Shown piece by piece: positions 13,865 through 21,971 of a stretch of DNA of 22,893 nucleotides. Source of the stretch: a virus. Position numbers and translations under genes: made by a program. Under the pieces are notes generated by a model. That model had not been told where the DNA came from, did no database searches, and was given only the letters and a program-made list of their open reading frames with translations. The first letter of the stretch is position 1, and every line of letters starts with the position of its first letter. Where the stretch lies: the IMG/VR virus record IMGVR_UViG_3300042562_000233, positions 1 to 22,893 of that record. One strand, given 5' to 3'.

Positions 13865-16371
13865 TGAAATTTTATACAGCATGTGCACTTAAGGGGAACA
13901 AGGTTCTTGTTCGTGGCTATAACAACGGTGTCCGTTTTACGGATACTGTCACATATAAGCCATCATTGTATATGCGTACAGATACTCCCAGCAAGTATAA
14001 GACTCTAACTGGTGTTAATGTTGGTCGTATTAAGTTTGAGAATTTGTATGAGTCTCGTGAATTTCTTGATCAATACAGAGAACTAGAAGATTGTCCAATT
14101 TATGGAAACACTGATTTTATCACTCAATATATCATGGAGACTTATCCGTCTGAGGTGGAATACGATCTTTCCAAGATCAAAGTAGCCTACTTGGACCTTG
14201 AATGTGAGACGGAAGGGGGGTTTCCCAATCTTGATGCGCCTAATGAACGCATCAACTTGGTGACGATTCGTATCTCTGGTGTCAATTATGTTATCACCAT
14301 GAAACCCCTCAACCTTCCGGATTGTAGAGTTGTTCTTGTTGCATCTGAGAAGGAATTGATCAAGAAGATCTTTGACATTCTTCGTCAATGTGATGCAGAC
14401 ATTCTGACTGGCTGGAACATCAAACTCTTTGATATGCCCTATATCATTGGTCGTGCCAAACTGTTCTTTGAAGAAAAGGAAATTCAAGCATGGATGCCCT
14501 TTGGCTTCATGAAGATGCGGATTACCAATATTGGTGGTAAAGACTATACTCTATATGAGTTTCCGGGATATACCATTCTAGATTACATGGATTTATATAA
14601 GAAATTTTCTGGAACCAACCAAGAAAGTTACGCCCTAAATAATATAGCAAAGGTAGAACTAGATGAACAAAAACTGGATTATACCGAATATGGTTCGTTG
14701 CGTGAGTTTTATACGCAAAACTTTCAAAAGTTTGCTGAGTACAATGTCCAAGATGTGGTCTTGGTTGAGCGACTTGAGGGTAAATTAAAGTTAATTGATC
14801 TTGCGGTTTCGATTGCCTATGAAGCCAAAATCACCTTTGATACCGTCTTCTTCGCTACACGTATTTGGGAAACCATTTGTTGTGACTATCTTGCCAAACA
14901 AAACATTGTTCCTCCACTAAAGACAAAGTATTCTAAAGACGAACAGTTCATTGGTGCGTATGTCAAGGATGTTATTCCCGGTCTATATAAAAATGTTGTG
15001 AGTTTTGATGCAACATCTCTATACCCATCTATTATCATTGGTTGGAACATTTCACCCGAGACTTGTATTGTAAAGAATTCATCCTTGAATGCAGATGACT
15101 TTTTGCGTAGTAGTCGTAAAGAAATTCCAGGTATGATTGGGGATGCTATTAGTCAAACTGCATGTTTGGCGTGTAATGGTTCAGTCTTCTCAAATACTGT
15201 CAAGGGATTTATTCCTACTCTGATTGAAATCACTTTCAACCAGCGTCAGGAAGCCAAGAAGAAAATGATCAAGTTGGAAAAGGAATACGAAGTATCGAAG
15301 GACAAGAAACTTATTCCATTAATTGCTGCGTTAAAGATTCGTCAGTCTGTTAAGAAGATTCTAGCAAACAGTTTGTATGGCTGTCTTGGTAATCCTGCAT
15401 TTACATATTCGTCTCCGGAACTCGCAACTGCGGTTACAGTTACGGGTCAGGTGATCATTCGATCTGCCGAAGAGCAGATGAATGCATACATCAACAGAGT
15501 CATGAAGAATGAAGATCCCAAGGATTATGTCATTGCCGTTGACACAGATTCCGTTTATCTAAATCTCGAAGACATTATTAATAAAGTTTCTACCAAGAGT
15601 GATATAGGTGACATCACAACCTTTATTGATAATATCTGTGAAAAGAATATTCAAAAGGAATTGACTGGGACGATGAAGGAGTTGACCACTAAACTTAATT
15701 GTCTCACGAACAAGATTCTATTCAAGCGTGAAGCAATTGCATCAAGTGGAATGTTTATTGCCAAGAAGCGATATGCGTTGCTGATGACAGATCTTGAAGG
15801 TGTTCGATTCAGCGAACCAAAGTTAAAGATCATGGGTCTTGAAACAGCACGAAGCAGTACTCCCGGTATTGTTCGTACTAAACTCAAAGACTGCATCATG
15901 ATAATCATGACCAAGACCCCCGAGGAGTTGCGTAAGTATGTCAATTTATTTTATGATGAATTTATGGAACTACCTATAGATGTTATCGCATCTCCTCGGG
16001 GTGTTAAGGGTATCTCTAAGTACACAGATGTCTCTGATATATACAAGAGTGGAACACCTATCGCTACTAAGGCAGCACTGTTACACAATGCATATTTAAA
16101 GAAGTTAAAACTTGATAAAGAAGTTGCACCGATTAAAGAAAATGACAAGATTCGATTTGTGTTTGTAAAAGTTCCAAATCCATATGGTATGGGTGGTCGT
16201 GATGCAGTTCTTGGGTTTATAAACAAAGCCCCAGCACAGTTTCAACTAGATAAATTTGTAGACCGCAAGAAACAATTTGAAAAAACTTTTAATGAACCAC
16301 TTGATAATATTTTGCAAGCAATCAAATGGTCAATTAGTGACAGGGTAACACTTGACTCGTTCTTTTCATGA
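13864..16371 (+). CDS. 43: DNA polymerase, family B, T4 gp43 type
   Basis: The 835-residue replicative polymerase copies the phage genome with 3'-5' proofreading. Exonuclease motifs: Exo I Asp111/Glu113 (YLDLE), Exo II Asn185-Asp190 (NIKLFD), Exo III Tyr293-Asp297 (YNVQD). Polymerase motifs: A at 382-390 (DATSLYPSI, catalytic Asp382), B at 497-506 (KKILANSLYG), C at 559-563 (VDTDS). All are intact, and no intein or split is seen. T4 gp43 is 898 residues, so this is slightly shorter. The C-terminus RVTLDSFFS looks like a sliding-clamp binding peptide, as at the gp43 end in T4. The gene is coupled to the previous one by TAATG; its last codons hold the -35 box of the next promoter. Confidence 0.97.
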   Translation: MKFYTACALKGNKVLVRGYNNGVRFTDTVTYKPSLYMRTDTPSKYKTLTGVNVGRIKFENLYESREFLDQYRELEDCPIYGNTDFITQYIMETYPSEVEYDLSKIKVAYLDLECETEGGFPNLDAPNERINLVTIRISGVNYVITMKPLNLPDCRVVLVASEKELIKKIFDILRQCDADILTGWNIKLFDMPYIIGRAKLFFEEKEIQAWMPFGFMKMRITNIGGKDYTLYEFPGYTILDYMDLYKKFSGTNQESYALNNIAKVELDEQKLDYTEYGSLREFYTQNFQKFAEYNVQDVVLVERLEGKLKLIDLAVSIAYEAKITFDTVFFATRIWETICCDYLAKQNIVPPLKTKYSKDEQFIGAYVKDVIPGLYKNVVSFDATSLYPSIIIGWNISPETCIVKNSSLNADDFLRSSRKEIPGMIGDAISQTACLACNGSVFSNTVKGFIPTLIEITFNQRQEAKKKMIKLEKEYEVSKDKKLIPLIAALKIRQSVKKILANSLYGCLGNPAFTYSSPELATAVTVTGQVIIRSAEEQMNAYINRVMKNEDPKDYVIAVDTDSVYLNLEDIINKVSTKSDIGDITTFIDNICEKNIQKELTGTMKELTTKLNCLTNKILFKREAIASSGMFIAKKRYALLMTDLEGVRFSEPKLKIMGLETARSSTPGIVRTKLKDCIMIIMTKTPEELRKYVNLFYDEFMELPIDVIASPRGVKGISKYTDVSDIYKSGTPIATKAALLHNAYLKKLKLDKEVAPIKENDKIRFVFVKVPNPYGMGGRDAVLGFINKAPAQFQLDKFVDRKKQFEKTFNEPLDNILQAIKWSISDRVTLDSFFS

Positions 16372-16379
16372 TGTATATT
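16352..16379 (+). promoter_or_regulatory. Sigma70-type promoter after the polymerase gene
   Basis: TTGACT (16352-16357), a 16-base spacer, TATATT (16374-16379). The -35 box lies in the codons for Leu-Asp-Ser near the polymerase C-terminus. Unlike the other three, the next ATG (16421) is 41 bases after the -10 box, giving an A-rich leader of about 36 bases. Confidence 0.6.
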
Positions 16380-16420
16380 AGTTGAAGCAAATAAATAAAA
16401 ATTTGAAAGAATATTAAGAA

Positions 16421-16720
16421 ATGGTAAAGAAATTTAAATCTAGATATGGGGATGAACGAATCCTCACCAAACGTAAAGACGGAAACTATAGTCTCGAAGG
16501 TCACACCTTATTTTCTAGGGGTGGCGATGGTTTATTTGATTTTGAAGGTGGTCCATGTATTATGGTTGGTACTAGACTACTTGACATTATCAATGACGTA
16601 GATGACGTAATCGTAGAATCAATTACTGTTGACGATACCATAGTTGAAGAAAACTATGCTCGTATTATTATTACAACAAAAAACTATAAGAAAGGAAAGA
16701 AGAAAAGTGACTTACTTTAA
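16421..16720 (+). CDS. Small protein of unknown function between gp43 and uvsX
   Basis: The 99-residue product starts at ATG 16421 with only an AAGAA-like purine run upstream. It begins with a basic segment (MVKKFKSRYGDERILTKRKD), has a Gly-rich middle (LFSRGGDGLFDFEGGPCIMVG), an acidic stretch (INDVDDVIVESITVDDTIVEE), and a Lys-rich end. There is no membrane segment. It is likely an early gene expressed from the promoter at 16352. No family is recognised. Confidence 0.65.
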   Translation: MVKKFKSRYGDERILTKRKDGNYSLEGHTLFSRGGDGLFDFEGGPCIMVGTRLLDIINDVDDVIVESITVDDTIVEENYARIIITTKNYKKGKKKSDLL

Positions 16721-16892
16721 AAAGATTTGGAATATGGTTAAGAAGAATTTTCGTATCGATCATCAAATGGATCGTATGATTATTATTTTTATGGGCATGG
16801 CTGCAGCGTTTTGTTTTATGACATGCGGATTTTGGTTTGGACTACCACTGCTTGTAGTCGCTTCAATTAACCCTTATTGGTTTGATGAATAA
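16707..16892 (+). CDS. Small membrane protein, likely GTG start
   Basis: The 61-residue product begins VTYFKKIWNMVKKNF, with GTG at 16707 after AAGGAAAGAAG (AAGGA 16692-16696), and overlaps the previous gene by 14 bases. The ATG at 16734 would give 52 residues but has a poor ribosome site; upstream starts lie deep in the previous gene. After a basic amphipathic N-terminus comes a long hydrophobic run (MIIIFMGMAAAFCFMTCGFW, then FGLPLLVVASI), enough for one or two membrane helices. Function unknown; a small inner-membrane protein acting on the host early in infection is possible. Confidence 0.55.
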   Translation: MTYFKKIWNMVKKNFRIDHQMDRMIIIFMGMAAAFCFMTCGFWFGLPLLVVASINPYWFDE

Positions 16893-16894
16893 TT

Positions 16895-17272
16895 ATGAAA
16901 AAGAATATTAAAGTTACTGTTACAAAAACTATCCCGTGGCAATACGAATATGATATTTTAAAAGTTCCATATCATGAATTTGTAGATTCTATTCAAGACA
17001 TGCCATTCACGATGTTGTTGCACGAATATCGTTCACATTGTGAATACAGAGGTCACAAATTAAAAAATCACCCAAACTTTGGTGCTGAAAATAATAGTGA
17101 TCTATATAATAGAATCCATACAATTGAAACTTTACTCAAAGAACATTATCATAGGCTCAATGATTCTTTAGAAGCATGTCAATATTGGGAAAACGAAAAT
17201 TGGAAAGTCTCACAAAAGAAGAAAGAAGAGAATGTCAAAGTACCTAACAAATCTACTAAGCAAACTAAATAA
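16895..17272 (+). CDS. Small protein of unknown function before uvsX
   Basis: The 125-residue product starts two bases after the previous stop without a clear Shine-Dalgarno. It has a mixed N-terminal part (VTVTKTIPWQYEYDILKVPY), a His/Glu-rich helical middle (LLKEHYHRLNDSLEACQYW), and a Lys-rich tail (SQKKKEENVKVPNKSTKQTK). The tail overlaps the uvsX start by 41 bases. No domain is recognised. Its place suggests it belongs to the early replication operon. Confidence 0.6.
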   Translation: MKKNIKVTVTKTIPWQYEYDILKVPYHEFVDSIQDMPFTMLLHEYRSHCEYRGHKLKNHPNFGAENNSDLYNRIHTIETLLKEHYHRLNDSLEACQYWENENWKVSQKKKEENVKVPNKSTKQTK

Positions 17273-18254
17273 TCCTGATGCAGCCATCGTAGCCGATGGT
17301 ATTGATGGTGCTGATGTTACAGGCTTCATTGATACTGGATCATATGTACTGAATGCTTTGCTTTCAGGCTCTATATATGGTGGGCTACCTGCAAATAAGA
17401 TCTCTTGTCTTGCAGGAGATCCTGCTACTGGAAAGACTTTCTATGCAATTGGTATCGCTACACAATTTCTCAAAGACCACAAAGACGGTGTTGTCATCTA
17501 CTTTGACACGGAGCAAGCAATCACTTCAGACATGTTTGCACAACGGGGAATCGATTCCAAAAGAATTGCAGTTGTTCCTGTTGCAACAATCGAAGAGTTC
17601 AAGAATCAGGCTCTCAAGATCGTCAATGACGTACTTGAAACACCTGAAGAAGACCGCAAGCCAATCTTTATGGTTCTTGATTCTTTGGGAATGTTATCGA
17701 CAAACAAAGAGATGACAGATTCAGCAGATGGTAAAGATGTGCGTGATATGACAAAGGCACAACTTACCAAGGCTACATTCCGTGTTCTTACATTGAAACT
17801 CGGTAAGGCAAAGATACCACTTCTTCTTACAAACCATACATACCAAGTTATTGGTTCGTATGTTCCTACTAAGGATCTTGGTGGTGGTACAGGTATCAAG
17901 TATGCGGCTAGCAATATCATCATGCTGTCAAAGAGTAAAGATAAGACTGATGAAGGTATTGTTGGTAACTTTATTAAATGCACCAATTACAAGAATCGTT
18001 TTGTCAAAGAAAACATGCACGTTCAGACACGACTTAACTATACTTCTGGGTTAAGCAGATATTATGGCTTGACAGACCTAGCAATTGAGTATAATATATT
18101 CAAGAAGGTTTCAACACGAGTAGAACTCCCAGATGGTACAAAAGCATTTGAGAAAAATATAGATGAAGATCCTGAAAAATATTTTACAAAAGATATTCTT
18201 GACAAGTTGGATGTGGAAATTCAAAAAGGATTCAAGTATGGGCAAGGCAGTTGA
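17232..18254 (+). CDS. uvsX: UvsX, RecA-like recombinase
   Basis: The 340-residue protein is the phage strand-exchange recombinase. It coats single-stranded DNA, drives homologous pairing, and starts recombination-dependent replication. A RecA-type ATPase core is visible: Walker A at 62-69 (GDPATGKT), FDTEQ at 91-95 (catalytic Glu94), Walker B at 146-150 (FMVLD), and the Gly-rich loop DLGGGTGIKYAAS near residues 215-229. Its length is slightly less than T4 UvsX (391 residues). ATG 17232 follows an AAGAAGAAAGAAGAG purine run inside the previous gene's tail. Its end overlaps the next gene by 17 bases. Confidence 0.93.
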   Translation: MSKYLTNLLSKLNNPDAAIVADGIDGADVTGFIDTGSYVLNALLSGSIYGGLPANKISCLAGDPATGKTFYAIGIATQFLKDHKDGVVIYFDTEQAITSDMFAQRGIDSKRIAVVPVATIEEFKNQALKIVNDVLETPEEDRKPIFMVLDSLGMLSTNKEMTDSADGKDVRDMTKAQLTKATFRVLTLKLGKAKIPLLLTNHTYQVIGSYVPTKDLGGGTGIKYAASNIIMLSKSKDKTDEGIVGNFIKCTNYKNRFVKENMHVQTRLNYTSGLSRYYGLTDLAIEYNIFKKVSTRVELPDGTKAFEKNIDEDPEKYFTKDILDKLDVEIQKGFKYGQGS

Positions 18255-18564
18255 ATATAAATTTATTCCCGAAGCATCAGTAGACAGTACACAGACATGT
18301 CCGATTCAAATTACATCAGGGCAATTTGCTGGTATTGTTTATAGGTATGGTAAAATTGATTTTAAAGAAGATGGTAATGATGGATTAAATGTTACCATGG
18401 AAATTGAAATGATTAAATTCCCTGAAGGGTTTGATCAAGCCGATAAAGATTTCACACAAACTGCTGGTGAAATATTTGTAAAGATCATAGAGTCACAAGT
18501 TGAAAGTGATGACGCTAAAGATCTTGAAGCAGATGTTCATGAAGATCATCTTGACAACGCCTAA
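18238..18564 (+). CDS. Acidic protein of unknown function between uvsX and gp41
   Basis: The start is ATG 18238: AAGGA at 18226-18230 is seven bases upstream, while an in-frame start further upstream would run far into uvsX. The 108-residue product opens MGKAVEYKFIPEASVDS, has a beta-rich middle (IQITSGQFAGIVYRYGKIDF) and an acidic end (ESDDAKDLEADVHEDHLDNA). The family is not recognised. Its place between uvsX and gp41 suggests a replication accessory role, which is inference only. The promoter of gp41 lies in its last codons. Confidence 0.7.
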   Translation: MGKAVEYKFIPEASVDSTQTCPIQITSGQFAGIVYRYGKIDFKEDGNDGLNVTMEIEMIKFPEGFDQADKDFTQTAGEIFVKIIESQVESDDAKDLEADVHEDHLDNA

Positions 18565-18578
18565 CTCAGTGATATAAT
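18551..18578 (+). promoter_or_regulatory. Sigma70-type promoter for gp41, predicted leaderless
   Basis: TTGACA (18551-18556), a 16-base spacer, TATAAT (18573-18578), six bases (aaaacc), ATG 18585. The -35 box is within the Leu-Asp-Asn codons at the end of the previous gene. No Shine-Dalgarno. Confidence 0.8.
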
Positions 18579-18584
18579 AAAACC

Positions 18585-20003
18585 ATGGAAACAGTTATTC
18601 TAAAGAACTTAGTCCTCAATGAGGACTTTGCTCGTAAGGTTGTCCCGTTCCTTCAAGAAGAATACTTTCAAGACAAGGCTGAACGAACAGTCTTTAATAT
18701 TGTAAGTAAGTTTCTCCTCAAGTACAATAACATTCCTACCAAGGATGCTGTACTCATTTCACTCGGAGATGACAAGACTCTTGGAGACAGTGAATTCAAG
18801 AAGTGTGTTGCCATATCTGATGAGATGTATAAGGAAGGTGAGAAGTCTGATACTGAGTGGCTCGTAGAACATACTGAAAAGTTCTGCAAAGAGAAAGCCA
18901 TTTATAATGGTATCATGGCATCCATCGGGATCATTGAAGGTAAAGATAAGGAGCAGACTCAGAATGCAATTCCTGAGATCATGTCTAAGGCTCTATCTGT
19001 ATCCTTTGATACTCGTGTAGGACACGACTTCTTTGAAGATGTTGATGAGCGATATGAGTATTATCATCGTGTCGAAGAGCGTGTACCATTTGATCTTGAG
19101 ATGTTCAATCTCATTACTGGTGGTGGCGTTCGTAAGAAGACTCTCAACGTAGTGATGGCAGCATCCGGTGTTGGTAAGAGTGCATTCTTGTGTCATCATG
19201 CTGCTGCATGTCTTACACAGAATTTGAATGTGTTATATATTACACTTGAAATGTCTGAAGAAGAAATTGCTAAACGTATTGATGCCAATCTTTTAGATAC
19301 AGATATTCATGTTCTAGAAAAGATGCCTCTTGCTATGTATGAGAACAAGGTAAACAATCTTAAGAAGACATGTCATGGTAAACTTATTATTAAGGAATAC
19401 CCTACTGCTGCTGCTAACGTTACTCACTTCCGTAATCTAATGGAAGAACTGAAGATCAAGAAGAAGTTCAAGCCTGACATTATTATTGTTGATTATCTAA
19501 ACATCTGCTCATGTGCAAGATTCAAGATGGGCAACGGTATGAATAGTTACACTTATGTCAAGGGTATTGCAGAAGAACTACGTGGTCTTGCCAAGCAGTT
19601 CAATGTACCACTATGGTCTGCTACTCAGGTAAACCGTGAAGGTGCAAAGAGTAGTGACATGGAGATGACAGATACATCTGAAAGTTTTGGTCTACCACAA
19701 ACTACAGACTTCTTCATTGCACTCATTGAGACAGAAGAGTTAGCACAGAACGGTCAACTCATGGTGAAGCAGTTAAAGAACCGTGGTAATGATACAACTA
19801 AGAATCGTAAATTTCTTGTTGGTGTAAACAAATCCAAGATGAAGTTCTATGATGTAGAAAATTCAAATAACAATCTTGTCAATGCCAACAATACAAATGA
19901 AGAAAGTTTTGGATCAGGTTCTGGTCCACTAGTATTTTCAGATAGTTTTGGTATTAAAAAGAATAAGGCAGTAAACTGGGTTTTTGAAGACGCACCAAAA
20001 TGA
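18585..20003 (+). CDS. 41: Replicative DNA helicase, T4 gp41 (DnaB-like)
   Basis: The 472-residue protein forms the hexameric helicase that unwinds DNA ahead of gp43 and works with the gp61 primase encoded next. Residues about 1-130 are a helical N-terminal domain. The RecA-like core has Walker A at 192-199 (AASGVGKS), catalytic Glu222 in TLEMSEEE, Walker B at 299-303 (IIIVD), and ATQVNREG (about 347-354). The C-terminal 60 residues are Asn/Ser-rich and may be a flexible primase contact. The start METVILKNLVLNEDFARKV aligns in style with the T4 gp41 start, which supports the leaderless ATG. It ends in an ATGA overlap with the primase gene. Confidence 0.94.
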   Translation: METVILKNLVLNEDFARKVVPFLQEEYFQDKAERTVFNIVSKFLLKYNNIPTKDAVLISLGDDKTLGDSEFKKCVAISDEMYKEGEKSDTEWLVEHTEKFCKEKAIYNGIMASIGIIEGKDKEQTQNAIPEIMSKALSVSFDTRVGHDFFEDVDERYEYYHRVEERVPFDLEMFNLITGGGVRKKTLNVVMAASGVGKSAFLCHHAAACLTQNLNVLYITLEMSEEEIAKRIDANLLDTDIHVLEKMPLAMYENKVNNLKKTCHGKLIIKEYPTAAANVTHFRNLMEELKIKKKFKPDIIIVDYLNICSCARFKMGNGMNSYTYVKGIAEELRGLAKQFNVPLWSATQVNREGAKSSDMEMTDTSESFGLPQTTDFFIALIETEELAQNGQLMVKQLKNRGNDTTKNRKFLVGVNKSKMKFYDVENSNNNLVNANNTNEESFGSGSGPLVFSDSFGIKKNKAVNWVFEDAPK

Positions 20004-20992
20004 GTATATATATTGATAAGAAATATGTGAATATGTTGTCTGGCTCACTTGAGAAGTTCAAGTGGAAGAAAGAGAACCTTGCTACGTGTCGTTGTTTTAA
20101 GTGTGGAGACTCACTAAAGAACAAGACAAAGACGAGAGGATTCTTTTTTGAAAACAAAGGAAATTATGTTTATAAATGTCACAACTGCGGTATTGCTTGT
20201 AGTCTATATTCTGTACTTGAAAGTATCAGCCCATCACTCTGCAAAGAATATGCATTTGAAAACTTCAAAGACAAAAATCCAGAACCGTTGGTTACAACGA
20301 AGACAGAAAAGAAACAGCCAGTGTTCAGTGATCTCGGAACAAGGCTTGATTTACTCAATGCAGATCATCCGGCGGTAAAATATGTTCAATCTAGAGAAAT
20401 TCCAAAAGAAAAGTATTGCAATTTTTATTACTGCAGTGATTTTAGTAGAATCATGTCTTCTTTCGATAGAGAAGGATCTAAGGAAGGTAGGCTCGTCATA
20501 CCGTTCTATGACGAAAGCGGCAACCTTATTGGCGTTCAAGGCAGGATCATCGAAGAAAAAGCGCAAGAGAAAGCGATAAGGTACATCACCTTAAAGCGTG
20601 AAGGCGAAGAGCGTCTATGGTACAACATAGATAAAGTAGACGCAAGAGATACTGTGTATGTGACTGAAGGTCCGATTGATTCCATGTTTATTCCAAATGG
20701 AATTTCAATGCAGGGTGCAGGTTGGTTAGAAGATCTTCCTAAGAAGATCTCAAAATCAAAGGTTGTGTTCATATTTGATAATGAACCAAGAAATGTAGAA
20801 ATTGTTCACTTGATTGGCAAGTACATTGAGGCTGGAAGAAATGTAGTAATCTGGCCAAATGAAATTGATAAAAAAGATATTAATGATATGGTGATGGCAT
20901 TCGGTGAATCTATGACCATGAAACTAATAATCAACAATGTTTATTCTGGACTTAAAGCAAAAGTAAAGTATACTTACTGGAAGAAGGTTTAA
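20000..20992 (+). CDS. 61: DNA primase, T4 gp61 type
   Basis: The 330-residue enzyme makes RNA primers for lagging-strand synthesis with gp41. The N-terminus has a zinc-binding site, CFKC at 32-35 and CHNC at 60-63. The TOPRIM core includes Glu223 in VTEGPID and Asp260 in FIFDNEP, the residues that bind metal. Length matches T4 gp61 (342 residues). The ATG overlaps the gp41 stop as ATGA, so both are made together. An AAGAAGG just before its stop serves the next gene. Confidence 0.92.
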   Translation: MSIYIDKKYVNMLSGSLEKFKWKKENLATCRCFKCGDSLKNKTKTRGFFFENKGNYVYKCHNCGIACSLYSVLESISPSLCKEYAFENFKDKNPEPLVTTKTEKKQPVFSDLGTRLDLLNADHPAVKYVQSREIPKEKYCNFYYCSDFSRIMSSFDREGSKEGRLVIPFYDESGNLIGVQGRIIEEKAQEKAIRYITLKREGEERLWYNIDKVDARDTVYVTEGPIDSMFIPNGISMQGAGWLEDLPKKISKSKVVFIFDNEPRNVEIVHLIGKYIEAGRNVVIWPNEIDKKDINDMVMAFGESMTMKLIINNVYSGLKAKVKYTYWKKV

Positions 20993-21232
20993 ATGGAAGA
21001 TGAAAACGAGAAACTATCTGAAGAAGATATTTTAAAGGCTAGTGAAGCGTACATCACCTTTGTTCAAAGATTTGGTGAGTATGTAAAAGAAATGGACCCC
21101 GAACTATGGGGACGTGCTCGAGAATATGCAGCAGATTTTACAAAGATTGATGGCGTAAGAGTTGAACTTGTAGATATAGATGAGGATGAAGAAAATGACA
21201 CAGACGATAACAATGTTTCCGGAGCAGACTAA
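20993..21232 (+). CDS. Small acidic protein of unknown function
   Basis: The 79-residue product begins directly after the primase stop (TAAATG), with AAGAAGG at 20981-20987. It is strongly acidic: MEDENEKLSEEDILKASEAY at the start and an Asp/Glu run (DIDEDEENDTDD) near the end, with a helical middle (FVQRFGEYVKEMDPELWGRA). It overlaps the start of thyX by 38 bases. A DNA-mimic or protein-binding role is possible given the charge, but no evidence beyond composition exists. Confidence 0.65.
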   Translation: MEDENEKLSEEDILKASEAYITFVQRFGEYVKEMDPELWGRAREYAADFTKIDGVRVELVDIDEDEENDTDDNNVSGAD

Positions 21233-21947
21233 CCTTTCAGTACTTGATCATGGACATGTACAACTTATTGATTACATGGGTAACGATTTATCTGTAGTGG
21301 ATGCTGCCCGTGTTTCATTTAATAAGCAGAGTGTCTATGGAACAATGGAAGATCACACTCCTCGTCCAGGTAAAGAAGAACCATATGAATCTTATCTACT
21401 GGATAGAGATGTAAAGTTAATTACATATCTTGCCAAGCATAATCACTTTACACCATTTTGCCATCCACAGATTAGTCTTCGTATTAAGTGCCCTATCTTT
21501 GTTCGTGCACAACTTGGTAAACATCAAGTTGGTCTTGTCATGAATGAAGTAAGTCGCCGCTATGTTACCTTTGAGCCAGAGATTTATGTACCTCTTTGGA
21601 GAAATGCTCCAACTAATGGAGCCAAGCAAGGTAGCAGTGGTGCGATTGAAGATCTTGATACTTGTATTAAATTACGTCAAGAATATTCTGGTGTTGCAAA
21701 AGAATGTTTAGATATGTATAACCGTCTATTAGCAGATGGTGTTGCACCAGAACAAGCACGATCAATTTTACCACAAGGTACATATACAGAATTTGTATGG
21801 ACTGGTTCACTCTATGCATTTGCAAGAGTTTATAATCTTCGTATTGACACACATGCCCAATGGGAAGTGCAAGAATTTGCTAAAGCAATTGACAAATTAA
21901 TTGCTCCTCGTTTCCCAGTTTCATGGCATACTCTAACAACTAAATAA
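21195..21947 (+). CDS. thyX: FAD-dependent thymidylate synthase ThyX
   Basis: The 250-residue enzyme makes dTMP from dUMP using methylene-tetrahydrofolate and FAD/NADPH, the next step after dUTPase. The start is ATG 21195 (MTQTITMFPEQ), with GAGGA eight bases upstream; an ATG at 21180 adds five residues without a better site. The core reads FTPFCHPQISLRIKCPIFVRAQ, then GKHQVGLVMNEVSRRYV, then a C-terminal RIDTHAQWEVQEF. The family signature RHR-x7-S appears here as KHQ-x8-S (residues about 110-121), so two arginines are replaced. NEVSRRY and AQWE, which shape the nucleotide and flavin site, are intact. Probably active, with an unusual motif. Confidence 0.9.
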   Translation: MTQTITMFPEQTNLSVLDHGHVQLIDYMGNDLSVVDAARVSFNKQSVYGTMEDHTPRPGKEEPYESYLLDRDVKLITYLAKHNHFTPFCHPQISLRIKCPIFVRAQLGKHQVGLVMNEVSRRYVTFEPEIYVPLWRNAPTNGAKQGSSGAIEDLDTCIKLRQEYSGVAKECLDMYNRLLADGVAPEQARSILPQGTYTEFVWTGSLYAFARVYNLRIDTHAQWEVQEFAKAIDKLIAPRFPVSWHTLTTK

Positions 21948-21971
21948 GACACCCACTAGGAGTTCATTTTT

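Noticed and set aside
14083-14487. Minus-strand open frame of 134 codons inside the polymerase gene, and similar ones in uvsX and the fibre genes
   Set aside because: They lie fully within strongly supported genes, show no domain pattern, and have no promoter or ribosome site.
16644-16736. Longer start (TTG/ATG near 16644-16656) or frameshift joining the genes at 16421 and 16707
   Set aside because: Each frame has its own plausible ribosome site and distinct composition. The upstream part of the longer frame is only the shadow of the previous gene.
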